This document shows, piece by piece, positions 48,910-58,600 of a stretch of 64,000 bases of DNA. Positions within the stretch are counted from its first letter, which is position 1; the number at the start of each line of letters is the position of its first letter. The stretch covers positions 1 to 64,000 of the forward strand of contig SBEG01000010.1 of assembly GCA_009668975.1 (NCBI GenBank), written 5' to 3'. The notes under the pieces were generated by a model. It worked only from the letters and a program-made list of their open reading frames with translations. It made no database searches and was not told where the DNA came from. Made by a program: the position numbers and the translations under genes. The stretch is from Deltaproteobacteria bacterium. GTDB lineage: Bacteria > Desulfobacterota > Desulfuromonadia > Geobacterales > Geobacteraceae.

Positions 48910-49665
48910 ATGTTTCGAGGTGCCTTTACCATCTGGGGACGGGATATGTGGGTGCTGCGCAGGAGTGTCTTTTCCGAACTCGTGGCGGTCATTGCCTATC
49001 CCATTACCCTCTACCTGGCGTTCGGTGTAGGACTGCGGGGCTACATCGCCGATGTGGAGGGTATCCCCTATGCCCTGTTCATTGCCCCGGGGCTCATATC
49101 CATGACGGCGGTCAGCGCCGCTTTTGATGAGGGTTCATGGAGCATGTGGTTTCACCGCAAGGTGCAGCGGACCATCGAGGAGTACCGGGTCACGCCGATC
49201 ACGGTCTATGACATCGTCATCGGCAAGATCATGTCCGGTTTTTCCCTCGGAGCGATCAAGGGGATTGCCGTGGCCGGGGTCATCTTTCTCTTGACCCCCT
49301 TTCGTTTTCCTTTCGCCCATTTTCTCACCTACCTGCTTTTTATCGCGCTCGGCTCGATGATTTTTTCCTGTGTCGGCACCATCTGCGGCACGCTGATCGA
49401 GAAGCCGGAAAATATCGGCCGGGTCCAGGGTGTGGTAATCGTTCCGCTGATCTTCATGTCCGGAATCTTCTTCCCCCTGTCCTCCTATCCGGAGACAGCG
49501 TTGCCCTTTGTCAGGGCTCTGCCCACGACAGCCATCTTCGAGGGCGCGCGGCTGGCGCTGCTGCAGGGACACGTGGATACCCAGTTCTGCCTTACCCTGC
49601 TGGTGACGGCCGCCGTGTCCTTTGCTCTTGCCGTCTGGGTTTTCAACCGGAAGATCGAGGAGTAG
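48910..49665 (+). CDS. ABC-2 type permease
   Basis: This 251-residue permease has about six transmembrane helices and the ABC-2 fold (FGVGLRGYIADVEGIPYALFIAPGLISMTAVSAAFDEGSW, later GVVIVPLIFMSGIFFPLSSYPE, the typical ABC-2 signature). It pairs with the ATPase upstream to make an exporter for an unknown substrate. A TGGTGG stretch upstream of ATG may serve as a ribosome site. The small gene that follows begins six bases after its stop. Confidence 0.88.
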   Translation: MFRGAFTIWGRDMWVLRRSVFSELVAVIAYPITLYLAFGVGLRGYIADVEGIPYALFIAPGLISMTAVSAAFDEGSWSMWFHRKVQRTIEEYRVTPITVYDIVIGKIMSGFSLGAIKGIAVAGVIFLLTPFRFPFAHFLTYLLFIALGSMIFSCVGTICGTLIEKPENIGRVQGVVIVPLIFMSGIFFPLSSYPETALPFVRALPTTAIFEGARLALLQGHVDTQFCLTLLVTAAVSFALAVWVFNRKIEE

Positions 49666-49670
49666 CAGGC

Positions 49671-50003
49671 ATGGTTTGCCCAGAGAAAAAGAGTAACGAG
49701 CTGTTTTCGCTTCTGGCGGAAGATATTGCCGACTGGGCTGAGCGGTTTCTGCGTGCCGAGGCAGCGGGCGGCACGGAGGCGGCCGGACAGGTTCTGGGAG
49801 GGATCGCCGAGTGGCTGGGGAGCGATCTGGTGGATGGTATGCCGGTTATGCCTCTGGAGCGCTGGATGGCCCTGGATGGTCTGGCCGAGGAACTGCTCCA
49901 AGGGTGTAAGGCTCATCTCGCCGAAGAACCGGCTGACCGGCAGGCTTTGAGTGAAATCATCAGGCGGGCGCGGGAAATGGCCGGCTGCTCGCAGGGAGAA
50001 TAA
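49671..50003 (+). CDS. small hypothetical protein linked to the ABC exporter
   Basis: I do not recognise this 110-residue acidic, helical, soluble protein. It starts six bases after the permease stop, so co-translation is likely. It carries three cysteines (C3, C79, C106), one close to each end, and no known motif. A helper of the exporter is one possibility, from position only. Confidence 0.6.
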   Translation: MVCPEKKSNELFSLLAEDIADWAERFLRAEAAGGTEAAGQVLGGIAEWLGSDLVDGMPVMPLERWMALDGLAEELLQGCKAHLAEEPADRQALSEIIRRAREMAGCSQGE

Positions 50004-50117
50004 TTCCTGATGTGGCAACCTCAGAGGAGAGCCCCTTGTCTCCAGAGGGACAATTCCATAATTGACAGTTTCAGGCTCCTATATTCAGAAATCCTCATAC
50101 TGCCATTTTTTTATTTA

Positions 50118-50130
50118 TTTGTGGTACACT
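50118..50130 (+). promoter_or_regulatory. candidate extended -10 promoter for the radical SAM-hem genes
   Basis: TGGTACACT (50122-50130) reads as an extended -10 element in an AT-rich stretch 56 bp before the radical SAM start. The -35 is poor. Confidence 0.35.
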
Positions 50131-50185
50131 GTAAAACCAACCGCGGGAGCACCGTTCTTCCCGGAATTTCACCAGCGGAGAGAGA

Positions 50186-51253
50186 ATGAAGGAAGAATTC
50201 GTTCCCAAATGGATCGCCTGGGAAGTTACCCAGAAATGCAATCTGAAATGTGTCCACTGCCGCTGTTCCTCTGATGAGGCCTCATCGGAAGGGGATTTTA
50301 CTACAGCCGAGGGGAAAAAACTTCTGACCGAGATAGCCCAGTTTTCCAAGCCGGTCGTGGTTCTTTCCGGCGGAGAGCCGCTGCTGCGCAAGGATATCTT
50401 CGAACTGGCGGATTTCGGCTCATCCCTGGGGCTGCGCATGTGCATGGCCACCAACGGGGCGCTGGTGGACGACGAGATCTGCCGGAAGATGCGCGAGGTT
50501 GATATCAAGATGGTGTCACTCTCGCTGGATGGCAGCAGTGCGGCGATTCATGATGATTTTCGTCAATGCCCCGGTGCCTTTGACGGTGTCATCCGGGCCG
50601 CAGAAACCTTTCGGCGCAACGGCCAGAAATTTCTGATCAATTCCTCCTTCACGAAAAGGAACCAGGTTGACATTCCCAAGGTCTATCACCTGGCCAAATC
50701 CCTTGGCGCCACTGCCTGGTATATGTTCATGATCGTGCCAACTGGTCGCGGCGAGGAGATCATGAGCGAGTTGATCTCCAAGGAAGATTACGAAGAGATC
50801 CTGGAGTGGCACTACCAGCAGGAAAAAGATGAGGATGCGATCCTGATGCGCCCGACCTGCGCTCCCCACTATTACCGGGTTGCGCCCCAGCGGGCCAAGG
50901 CCGAAGGGGTGACCTTCGAGCGCCGTTCCCTGAGCTTTTCCACCGGCGGCGGCAAAGGCTGCATCGCCGCCCAGTCCATCTGCCTGATCGATTGTTTCGG
51001 CAACGTCAAGCCCTGTTCCTACTTCCCCCGCGCCGCCGGCAACATAAAAGAGACCCCGTTCCGGGAAATCTGGGAAAACTCTACTCTTTTCAACGAGTTG
51101 CGAGATTTCAAGAGCTACAAAGGCAAGTGCGGCGAGTGTGAGTTCCTCAATGTCTGCGGCGGCTGCCGGGCTCGGGCCGATGCGGTGCACGGTGACTACA
51201 TGGCCGAGGAGCCGTTTTGCAACTACGTGCCGGTAAGAACACGGAAACCCTGA
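50186..51253 (+). CDS. radical SAM/SPASM protein, AhbD/AhbC-like
   Basis: The 355 residues hold the radical SAM cluster motif C18-x3-C22-x2-C25 in [10 protein letters not shown] and the GGEPLL SAM motif. A C-terminal SPASM region rich in cysteines follows ([35 protein letters not shown]), which would bind one or two extra 4Fe-4S clusters. Such proteins next to heme genes include AhbD and AhbC of the siroheme-dependent route and HemZ/Mlu-like maturases. hemE is 100 bp downstream. A role in heme or heme-derivative synthesis is inferred. GGAGAGAG precedes the ATG. Confidence 0.8.
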   Translation: MKEEFVPKWIAWEVTQKCNLKCVHCRCSSDEASSEGDFTTAEGKKLLTEIAQFSKPVVVLSGGEPLLRKDIFELADFGSSLGLRMCMATNGALVDDEICRKMREVDIKMVSLSLDGSSAAIHDDFRQCPGAFDGVIRAAETFRRNGQKFLINSSFTKRNQVDIPKVYHLAKSLGATAWYMFMIVPTGRGEEIMSELISKEDYEEILEWHYQQEKDEDAILMRPTCAPHYYRVAPQRAKAEGVTFERRSLSFSTGGGKGCIAAQSICLIDCFGNVKPCSYFPRAAGNIKETPFREIWENSTLFNELRDFKSYKGKCGECEFLNVCGGCRARADAVHGDYMAEEPFCNYVPVRTRKP

Positions 51254-51293
51254 GACCGGCCAGGATTTAAACTTTGAACGTACTGACCAATCG

Positions 51294-51326
51294 AGACCTG
51301 CCAGGTTTTCAAAACCTGGCAGGTCT
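51294..51326. repeat. palindromic repeat A, copy 2
   Basis: The same 33 bp palindrome as at 61-93 (arms AGACCTGCCAGGTTTT and complement) with central C. It lies in the 99 bp gap between the radical SAM gene and hemE, 26 bp before the hemE start. Confidence 0.85.
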
Positions 51327-51352
51327 GTCCCACGCGAAAAGGAGTTGCCTTG

Positions 51353-52375
51353 ATGAATACCCGTTTTCTCGATGCCTGCCGGGGCCTGCCGGTGGACCGG
51401 ACACCGGTCTGGCTGATGCGCCAGGCAGGCCGTTATCTTCCCCAATATATGAAAGTGCGGGAGAAGTGCACCTTCCTGCAGCTCTGCAAGACTCCGGAAC
51501 TGGCCGCTGAAGTGACGATTCAGCCGATCGACATTCTCGGTGTGGATGCCGCGATACTTTTTTCCGACATCCTGACACCGGTGGAACCGATGGGCCTTAA
51601 GCTCGACTTCGTCCCGGGACCGGTGTTTGAAAATCCGGTGCGCAGCATGGCCGATGTGGCGGCTCTCCGTATCCCGGAGATGGAGGAGGATGTTCCCTAC
51701 GTTCTGGAAACCATCCGCATCCTCCGCCGGGAACTCGCGGGGCGCGTGCCACTGATCGGCTTCGGCGGCGCGCCCTTTACCCTGGCCTGCTACATGGTCG
51801 AGGGCAAAGGTTCCAAGGATTTCGCCGCCATCAAGAAGATGATGTATTGCGCGCCTGAGGTCTATGCCGCGCTGATGGACAAAATAGCGGATATGCTCAT
51901 TGCCTATCTGAAGGCGCAGATTACCGCCGGTGCCCAGGCGATCCAGGTCTTCGACACCTGGGGCGGGATTCCTTCGCCGAGCGATTATGAAAAATACGTG
52001 CTGCCCTATACCACACGGGTGATTGCCGCTCTTGGCACGGAGGTACCGGTGATTCACTTTGTGAAAGGCGCCGGGACCATGCTGCGGAGTGTCCGGAAGG
52101 CGGGGGGCGACGTACTGGGGCTCGACTGGCATGTCAATCTGGGCGCTGCGCGGGATGAACTCGGCCCCGGCATTGCCGTGCAGGGCAACCTGGATCCCAC
52201 GGTGCTGTTCGGGACGAAGCCGCTCATTGAGGCGGAAGTGAAGAGGGTCCTCGACGAAAACGCCGGCCGGCCCGGTCATATTTTCAACCTGGGACACGGA
52301 ATCCTGCCCACGGTCCCGCCGGAAAACGCCATCCACATGGTGGAATGCGTCCACCGCCTCTCGCAGCAGTCCTGA
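51353..52375 (+). CDS. hemE: uroporphyrinogen decarboxylase
   Basis: HemE converts uroporphyrinogen III to coproporphyrinogen III. The 340-residue length and motifs are standard: WLMRQAGRYLPQY near residues 20-32, the active-site loop DAAILFSDILTP with its catalytic Asp, GFGGAPFTLACYMVEG, DTWGG, and HFVKGAGTML...VLGLDWHVN. ATG 51353 has AAAGGAG upstream. hemH follows after 111 bp. In classical heme pathways hemG or hemY completes the set, but it is not visible here. Confidence 0.97.
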   Translation: MNTRFLDACRGLPVDRTPVWLMRQAGRYLPQYMKVREKCTFLQLCKTPELAAEVTIQPIDILGVDAAILFSDILTPVEPMGLKLDFVPGPVFENPVRSMADVAALRIPEMEEDVPYVLETIRILRRELAGRVPLIGFGGAPFTLACYMVEGKGSKDFAAIKKMMYCAPEVYAALMDKIADMLIAYLKAQITAGAQAIQVFDTWGGIPSPSDYEKYVLPYTTRVIAALGTEVPVIHFVKGAGTMLRSVRKAGGDVLGLDWHVNLGAARDELGPGIAVQGNLDPTVLFGTKPLIEAEVKRVLDENAGRPGHIFNLGHGILPTVPPENAIHMVECVHRLSQQS

Positions 52376-52486
52376 TTCGCCGGGAGGATTCCTGCATACT
52401 TTCTGAATGGGGACCTGATGACCCCGGTTTCCTTACCTGGTTCAGGTGGTGCCGGGGATGCTGATGTTTGCGGAGAAGAAGTTGCC

Positions 52487-53437
52487 ATGACCGACAAAAC
52501 CGCTGTTCTTATGCTGCAGATGGGGGGACCGGATTCCCTCGATGCCGTGGAACCCTTTCTTCTGAATCTCTTTTCCGATCGGGACATTATCCGGCTCGGG
52601 CCGGGTTTTCTGCAGCCGGTCCTGGCCCGTTGGATCGCCCGCCGCCGGGCGCCGAAGGTGGAAGCCCAATATGAAAAGATCGGCGGCCGCTCCCCGATCC
52701 GGGAGCTGACGGAAGCCCAGGCGCGTGCCCTGGAGGAACAGCTCGGCCAGGGATTTCGCTGCTTCCCGGCCATGCGCTACTGGCGGCCTTCGACCATCGA
52801 GACGCTGGCCGCGGTGAAAAAGGCCGGCATTTCCCGCCTGGTCGCCCTGCCCCTTTACCCCCATTATTCCCGGGCCACGACCGGTTCCAGCTTCAATGAG
52901 CTGCGGCGTGTGCTGGCCCTGTCCGGTGCGGAATTCAGTCTTTCAACCATCGAGAGTTTTTACGACCATCCCCAGTACATCGAGGCACTGGCCTGCACTC
53001 TTGCAGAAGGGATGAAACTGTTCCCCGAGGGGGAAGAGGTCACCTTGCTCTTTTCCGCCCACTCCCTGCCGGTTTCCTTCATCGAAAGCGGCGATCCGTA
53101 CCTTTCCCACGTGGAAGAGACGTTGCGGTTGGTGATGCAGCGCTTCCCGAACTACCGACATCAGCTGGCTTTCCAATCGAAGGCCGGGCCGGTGAAGTGG
53201 CTGGAGCCGGCCACTGAAGAAAGCATTACCCGGCTGGCAAACGAGGGTTGCCGGAACCTTCTGGTGGTGCCGGTATCATTTGTCTGCGACCATATCGAAA
53301 CCTTGTATGAGATCGACGTAACCTATGCCGCTTTGGCGCGGGAGAATGGAATTGCGCGGTTCCATCGTGCCCCCTCCCTCAATACCTCCCCTCTGTTTAT
53401 CGATTGTCTGGCCGATCTGGTGCGGACGGCTGAGTAG
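52487..53437 (+). CDS. hemH: ferrochelatase
   Basis: This 316-residue ferrochelatase inserts iron into protoporphyrin IX (or coproporphyrin III in some bacteria). Recognisable motifs are [55 protein letters not shown] with the catalytic His, and the C-terminal [17 protein letters not shown] 52487 is preferred; the frame extends to 52418. It closes the plus-strand heme cluster. Confidence 0.93.
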   Translation: MTDKTAVLMLQMGGPDSLDAVEPFLLNLFSDRDIIRLGPGFLQPVLARWIARRRAPKVEAQYEKIGGRSPIRELTEAQARALEEQLGQGFRCFPAMRYWRPSTIETLAAVKKAGISRLVALPLYPHYSRATTGSSFNELRRVLALSGAEFSLSTIESFYDHPQYIEALACTLAEGMKLFPEGEEVTLLFSAHSLPVSFIESGDPYLSHVEETLRLVMQRFPNYRHQLAFQSKAGPVKWLEPATEESITRLANEGCRNLLVVPVSFVCDHIETLYEIDVTYAALARENGIARFHRAPSLNTSPLFIDCLADLVRTAE

Positions 53438-53547
53438 GGGCAGGCCTCCCGCCTGCGCGCTGGAGCGCTTCGTCACACAAGCCCGTGCCTGCCCTTTCCC
53501 AGATCTGTCTGAGTGGCGGACGGGTGCTGTCTCTCCAGCAGGCTCCT

Positions 53548-54450
53548 TCAGTGAGTCAGGCTATCATGCTGACTTCTTGCCACCAGGAAGTAGACTATCC
53601 CCAGGATCAAAAGGGTTCCGGCCAGAAATGCCTGGGTTTCCAGGGCATCGTGGCGCAGGGTGGAGATGAGAATCTCCCGGATCAGGGCGATTATGATGAC
53701 CCCGATAAAGACCAGGATATTGAACTTCCCCCCTTTCAGATTCTTGATCTCGTTTCCGAGCAATTCGATCATCATCCAGAGAATCAGCAGGGTGCCGAGT
53801 GCGCTCAGGATACCCTTTTCTATGTTGCCCCGGAAGATGTGAAGGAGATCCCAGACGAACAGGGCAACTACGGAGATCGATACCCCTGCCAGTGCAACCA
53901 CCAGGATCAGGTTCAAACCGTAAGTGAAGCGTTCCGTGGCCTGGATCAACTTTGATTCCAATCGGTGGGACACGAACTCTTTTTTCAGTTCCTCCTCCAG
54001 GTAGGAAGCGCTCATGATGTCCAGATTGGCATCGAGAATCTTTTCGGTGGAGTCAGTGAGCCTGCGACGTGTATCTCTGTCAGGGTAGGTGTCCCGAATG
54101 AGATTCGTCACTGCCTGCCGGACGAAATTCATGGCACAGTTGACGAAGTGAGCGTTGAGACCGATCCGGACATGGGCAAGACCGATTTTTTCCAGCTTGC
54201 GCAGGTAGTGGTTGTCGTACTTCCCGGAAAATAGGTCCATGAACCAGTCTTGATGGGTTTTCTTCAGGCGCTGCAACACGGCTTCATCCTGAAGAAATTT
54301 GGCTGTTTCCGGGATGCCGAGGAGATAATCATAGAGATCATCGGCCAGTTTGACTTTATTGGCCTCCGCATGGGGGAGAAATGAGGTCAGCAGTTCGGCA
54401 TCTTTGTCGGAAAAAAGGTAATGCCGCTTCAGTTCGTCGATGGTAACCAT
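53548..54450 (-). CDS. protoglobin-like heme sensor domain fused to PsiE-like membrane domain
   Basis: This 300-residue protein has an N-terminal globin-coupled-sensor or protoglobin-like domain (about 5-160) with the hallmark LAHVRIGL and likely proximal heme ligand H93. Four transmembrane helices follow (about 180-203, 213-232, 243-263, 272-291), whose spacing and the ILVFIGVIIIALIREIL and LLILGIVYFLVA stretches resemble PsiE. PsiE is the phosphate-starvation-inducible four-helix protein of unknown function. The fusion would place a gas- or redox-sensing heme next to a membrane module. AGGAG six bases upstream supports ATG 54450. It converges on hemH, about 110 bp away. Confidence 0.75.
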   Translation of the reverse strand: MVTIDELKRHYLFSDKDAELLTSFLPHAEANKVKLADDLYDYLLGIPETAKFLQDEAVLQRLKKTHQDWFMDLFSGKYDNHYLRKLEKIGLAHVRIGLNAHFVNCAMNFVRQAVTNLIRDTYPDRDTRRRLTDSTEKILDANLDIMSASYLEEELKKEFVSHRLESKLIQATERFTYGLNLILVVALAGVSISVVALFVWDLLHIFRGNIEKGILSALGTLLILWMMIELLGNEIKNLKGGKFNILVFIGVIIIALIREILISTLRHDALETQAFLAGTLLILGIVYFLVARSQHDSLTH

Positions 54451-54794
54451 GGGTGTCTCCTGGTACAAATCATGAGAAGTTCCAGATGCTCTGTTCCTTG
54501 AGCAGCATGGGCTGAGTCGGGAAAAGTTGCAGCAAGTATACGGTCAAACCGCAGCGATTGCAATTTTTCAGCCCGGTGTGCTACAACAGATTCCTCACCG
54601 AAGAAGTTTTCATCCCGAAACAGTTCTTTTCCGCCCTGGCTGTGTCAATCTGCGGGTTTGCTTGTGCGGCGTACCGGTGTACGCCTCCGCGCAAGCCCTT
54701 GATCTCCTTGCCAAGACGAAAAATTCCTCGTTTCCGAATTGAAAACCACTAGTTTTACATCCGGAAGATTCCGGATGGAAACTAAGGAGGTACC
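54451..54794. other. divergent gap with operator-like inverted repeat
   Basis: This 344 bp gap separates the globin fusion (minus) and the MoxR gene (plus). I see no gene in it. Near its right end, 54758-54777 is an inverted repeat CATCCGGAA-GA-TTCCGGATG, ten bases before the AAGGAGGT ribosome site of the MoxR gene, which could bind a regulator. Elsewhere it holds no clear promoter. Confidence 0.5.
54758..54777. promoter_or_regulatory. inverted repeat upstream of the MoxR-SNF2 unit
   Basis: Nine-base arms CATCCGGAA / TTCCGGATG with a two-base spacer, lying in the leader 18 bp before ATG 54795. This is a size and place expected for an operator or an RNA hairpin near the ribosome site. Confidence 0.5.
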
Positions 54795-55613
54795 ATGGAA
54801 CGTGTAACGATTGACGATATTTCCCTTTCTCTGGCCCACGCGGTCGAGCTGCCGCTGAAATGGATCGGGCAGGAGGAAATTCTCCAGCAGCTGCTGGCTG
54901 CCTGGATGGTTATCGATGACCGGGATATCCCTTTTAACCCGCGCCTGATCGGCAAGCCGGGCGTCGGCAAGACCACCCTGGCCTATGCGGCGGCGAAAAA
55001 GCTCGGCCGCGAGGTGTTCCTGTTCCAGGCCACCATGGATACCCGGCCGGAGGATCTGATCGTCACGCCGGTGGTCGGGCCGGACAACCGGATTCAGTAT
55101 GCCGCCTCTTCCCTCGTTACCGCCATGCTTCGGGGTGGCGTGCTGATCCTCGACGAAGGGAACCGGATGAGCGAAAAAGCCTGGGCTTCCCTGGCACCAC
55201 TCCTGGATGATCGGCGCTACGTGGAGTCCATCATCACCGGCCTGACGATTCGTGCGCACCGGGACTTCCGGATCGTGGTGACCATGAACGAGGACGCCTC
55301 CACCTTCGAAATTCCCGAATACATCCATTCCCGTCTCCAACCGCAGATCTACATCGACTTTCCCGAGGCTGACGAGGAACTGCTGATCCTCCGGGAAAAC
55401 CTGCCCTTTGCCGATGATGCCATCCTTGCCTATGTGGTGAATTTCCTCCAGCGCGCCCATGCCGCCGATGAGCTCTATTCGGTTCGTGACGGAATCAACA
55501 TCGCCCGCTATGCCTTGAAGATGATCAAGGCCTCCGGCGGTGAGCGGGAGGAGGTCTTGCCCCTGGCGGTGCTGCGAATCCTCGGTGATGAGGCGCTCCA
55601 CTATCTGACCTGA
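54795..55613 (+). CDS. MoxR-type AAA+ ATPase
   Basis: This 272-residue AAA+ ATPase of the MoxR/BchI clade has Walker A GKPGVGKTT at 53-61, Walker B VLILDEG at 116-122, sensor-1 region VVTMNED near 161-167 and arginine-finger region IHSRLQPQ. MoxR proteins usually act as chaperones with a vWA-domain partner; no vWA gene is present. A near-ideal AAGGAGGT ribosome site precedes ATG. The SNF2 gene begins 34 bp after the stop, so the two are surely co-transcribed. Confidence 0.9.
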   Translation: MERVTIDDISLSLAHAVELPLKWIGQEEILQQLLAAWMVIDDRDIPFNPRLIGKPGVGKTTLAYAAAKKLGREVFLFQATMDTRPEDLIVTPVVGPDNRIQYAASSLVTAMLRGGVLILDEGNRMSEKAWASLAPLLDDRRYVESIITGLTIRAHRDFRIVVTMNEDASTFEIPEYIHSRLQPQIYIDFPEADEELLILRENLPFADDAILAYVVNFLQRAHAADELYSVRDGINIARYALKMIKASGGEREEVLPLAVLRILGDEALHYLT

Positions 55614-55647
55614 TGGCCTGAATGCATGATTCCGGCTGGAGATTGTT

Positions 55648-58600
55648 ATGTCGACCGCTCCACCACAATCAGCCGAGCTTCCACTTCCACTGAAGCTCCT
55701 GCGCGAACTGCCGGCCGGGGCACTGTACGGCCTGGCTTCGAAAAACAACCTCTTGCGGGGGTTGGAGGCCTGCCGGAGCGCCAGCGTGACCGCTGCTGAA
55801 TGGAGTAGTGACCGGTGTGTCCTGACCCTCACGCTCCGTTCCGGTCCTCGCGTCACGTTTGCTGCCGATGGGGCCAATTTGCTGACGGAGAGCAGTAGCT
55901 GCGATCAGGAGACCGGCCGGCACGGTGTCCACGTGGTGACCTGTTGGGCGCTGCTGAAGAAAATCGTATCGCCGGAAAGCATGACAGCTGTCCGATTTGA
56001 TGACCGGTCGCTGGCAGCCCTGGAGATTCTGCTGGGACTGAAGGAGCCGGAGGGGGCTGCGGAAGGGGCTGAACTGCCAGGCCGCAACCTGTTGCTGGAG
56101 CGTCTCGAACGGGCACGGGCGTTGCGAAAAGAGGAGCTTGCCACGAAATCGATCGGGCAGAAAACGGGAAAAGGCCGGATCCGCCTGGTTCTGGAAATGA
56201 GGGCAGGGTATCTTTCCGGAACGATCCAGGCGGGTGACGAACAACTCCATCGCTACGATTGGGAGAGGCTGCCGGTCGATCTGCGGCAATTCATGGCGAA
56301 GCACTACTATTTTGTGCCCAGCAGAGACTATTTCAAGGATTTTTCGGGGTTGCCGGGGGGGTATCCTGCGGTTTTGCGCCAGAACAACGGCCAGGAACTG
56401 ACTCTGGCCTTTTGCAACGACGGGACTTTGCGGGCAGGGGTTACCTTTTCCCTTGAGGGGGATTCTGTCCGGATCAGCAAATGCCGGTCCGATGGTTCGC
56501 CGCTTCCGGCCGAGTCGTTTGTTGCCGGCGAATGTCTCTTTGATCTGGCGGAGAAGTCGATTTGTCCTGTTTCCGACCTGACGCCCTGGCAGCTCTGGGA
56601 TTCGGTCTGCGAGGGCCTTGAGCTGCTGTACGAATTTTTCGACGAACAGGGTTACGAGCTGGATGGGGCGACTCTCACTACCAGCGCCCAGTCCTTCAAT
56701 TTTCTCGCATTTCGGGTGAGCTCGGACCTGGTGAAGAAGGCCGGGGACCGGATACGCTTCATTTCTAACGGCGAAACGGCCGATCTTTCGCTTCGGCATG
56801 ACCCCTCGTATCTCCTTGAAATTGATGACGATCTTGACCGGGAGACCATCAGCCTGATGCCGCAAGGCGAGCTGTCCGGAATTTTTTTCCCGCTCTTTCC
56901 CCCGCTCTTTCAGCTGTTTATCCCAAGCTTCCGCGAATCTCTGCCGCAGCCGCTCCGGGCGAAAAAGCGCGTATCAGCCATGATCGAAACCGGTTTCGCT
57001 CTGCTGGAGGCTGTAAACAAAACGGCCCATAACCGGATCCTGCGGGCAGGCCTTGCTGGGCCTGATTTCGCGAAACGCTCCGTCAAGTCCGAGGCCAGAC
57101 GGATGGTGACTGAATTTGTCCGGAGGTGCGAACAGGAAACGCTGCTCGTCTTCGCCACCGCCGAGGGCTGGAATTTCGGCGATGAGGATCGCTCTGCGCA
57201 GGTGCGACTGGTCAGCCTGCTGTATCGTCACTATGGCATCAACGCCTTTGTCGATGGTGAGTGGCCGTGCACCGTGGAACTGGACCGCGCGACTTTTCTG
57301 CCCGGACTGGAAGAGCTGGCTGCTGCCCTGGGGGATGAGGACTTTGGTCTTTTTCTCGGCCGGGAGCGCCTGACCCCGGGGCTGTGGGATTTCACCGTTA
57401 CCGCCGCTGCCGAAGGGATCGACTGGTTCGAACTCAGGCCGGAGATCCGCTGCAATGGCGAACTGCTCGAAGTGGAAGAAATTCATCGGCTGCTCAAAGA
57501 GGGCGTGTTACGGCAGGGGAACAACTGCTATCTGCTTGGTGATGAGCAGCGCGGCATTCTGGAACTCCTCACCGGGGGTGGGGACGGCAAGGGGAAACGA
57601 AAGAAAAAGGCGGAGATAGTCCGGATCCCGCGGCTGCGGATCCTCGATTGGCTGGAGCTACGCTCTCGCGGGGTTACCTTGCGTCTTCCGCCGGAGGAGG
57701 AAAAACTCCTGGCAGGCCTCACCCGGTTGGAAAAAATTCCGGAATGCCCGCTGCCGGAGAGACTCAATGCCCGGTTGCGGCCGTACCAGCAGGAGGGCTT
57801 CGAGTGGCTGGCCTTTCTCCATCAGCACCGCTTCGGTGCCTGCCTGGCCGATGACATGGGGCTCGGCAAGACCGTACAGGCCATTACCTTCCTGGCCGGA
57901 CTGGCCGAGGGGATCATTCCGTCGGGTGAAGCGGCACTTCCCCATCTCATCGTCGTACCCCCTTCCCTCTTGTTCAACTGGGAGAGCGAGATCGAGCGAT
58001 TCTACCCCGCCTTCCGCGTCGTCACCTACTCCGGGCCGCGGCGGAGCGCCGATTTTGCCACTGCCGACATCGTCCTGACCAGCTACGGCATCCTTCAGCG
58101 GGACGCCGAAATCTTTGCCGCCATACCGTTCCAGGTGGCGGTCTTTGACGAGGCCCAGCAGGTGAAGAATATAAACGCCGCCACTACCGGAGCGGCCCGG
58201 CGCATTTCGGCCCGCTTCAAGCTGGCCCTCACCGGCACGCCGATGGAAAACCACTTGGGAGAATATTTTTCGATCATGGACCTCTGTGTTCCGGGTCTTT
58301 TAGGGAGCTATGAAGAGTTCCGGCGACGCATCGACATCCGGGGTTTCGGCGGAATAGACACCTTGGTACGCCGCACCCGGCCCTTCATCCTGCGCCGCAG
58401 CAAGCAGATGATTGCCGACGAACTGCCCCCCCGCGTCGAGGCCGACCTTTACCTGGAAATGAACCCGAAACAGCGGGCTCTCTATCAAAGGACCGTTGAG
58501 GAGGTGAAAAAGGCGGTGAACGAGGCCTTCCTGGAAAAGAACCCCGGCCAGGCGCGCATGATCGCTCTGACTGCCATCCTCAGGCTGCGGCAGATCTGCC

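Noticed and set aside
50516..52354. 612-residue open frame on the minus strand
   Set aside because: Antisense to the radical SAM and hemE genes, no motif; coding evidence is clearly on the plus strand.
54527..54752. short plus-strand frames of 64 and 71 residues before the MoxR gene
   Set aside because: No ribosome site or family features, and both sit in the presumed regulatory gap.
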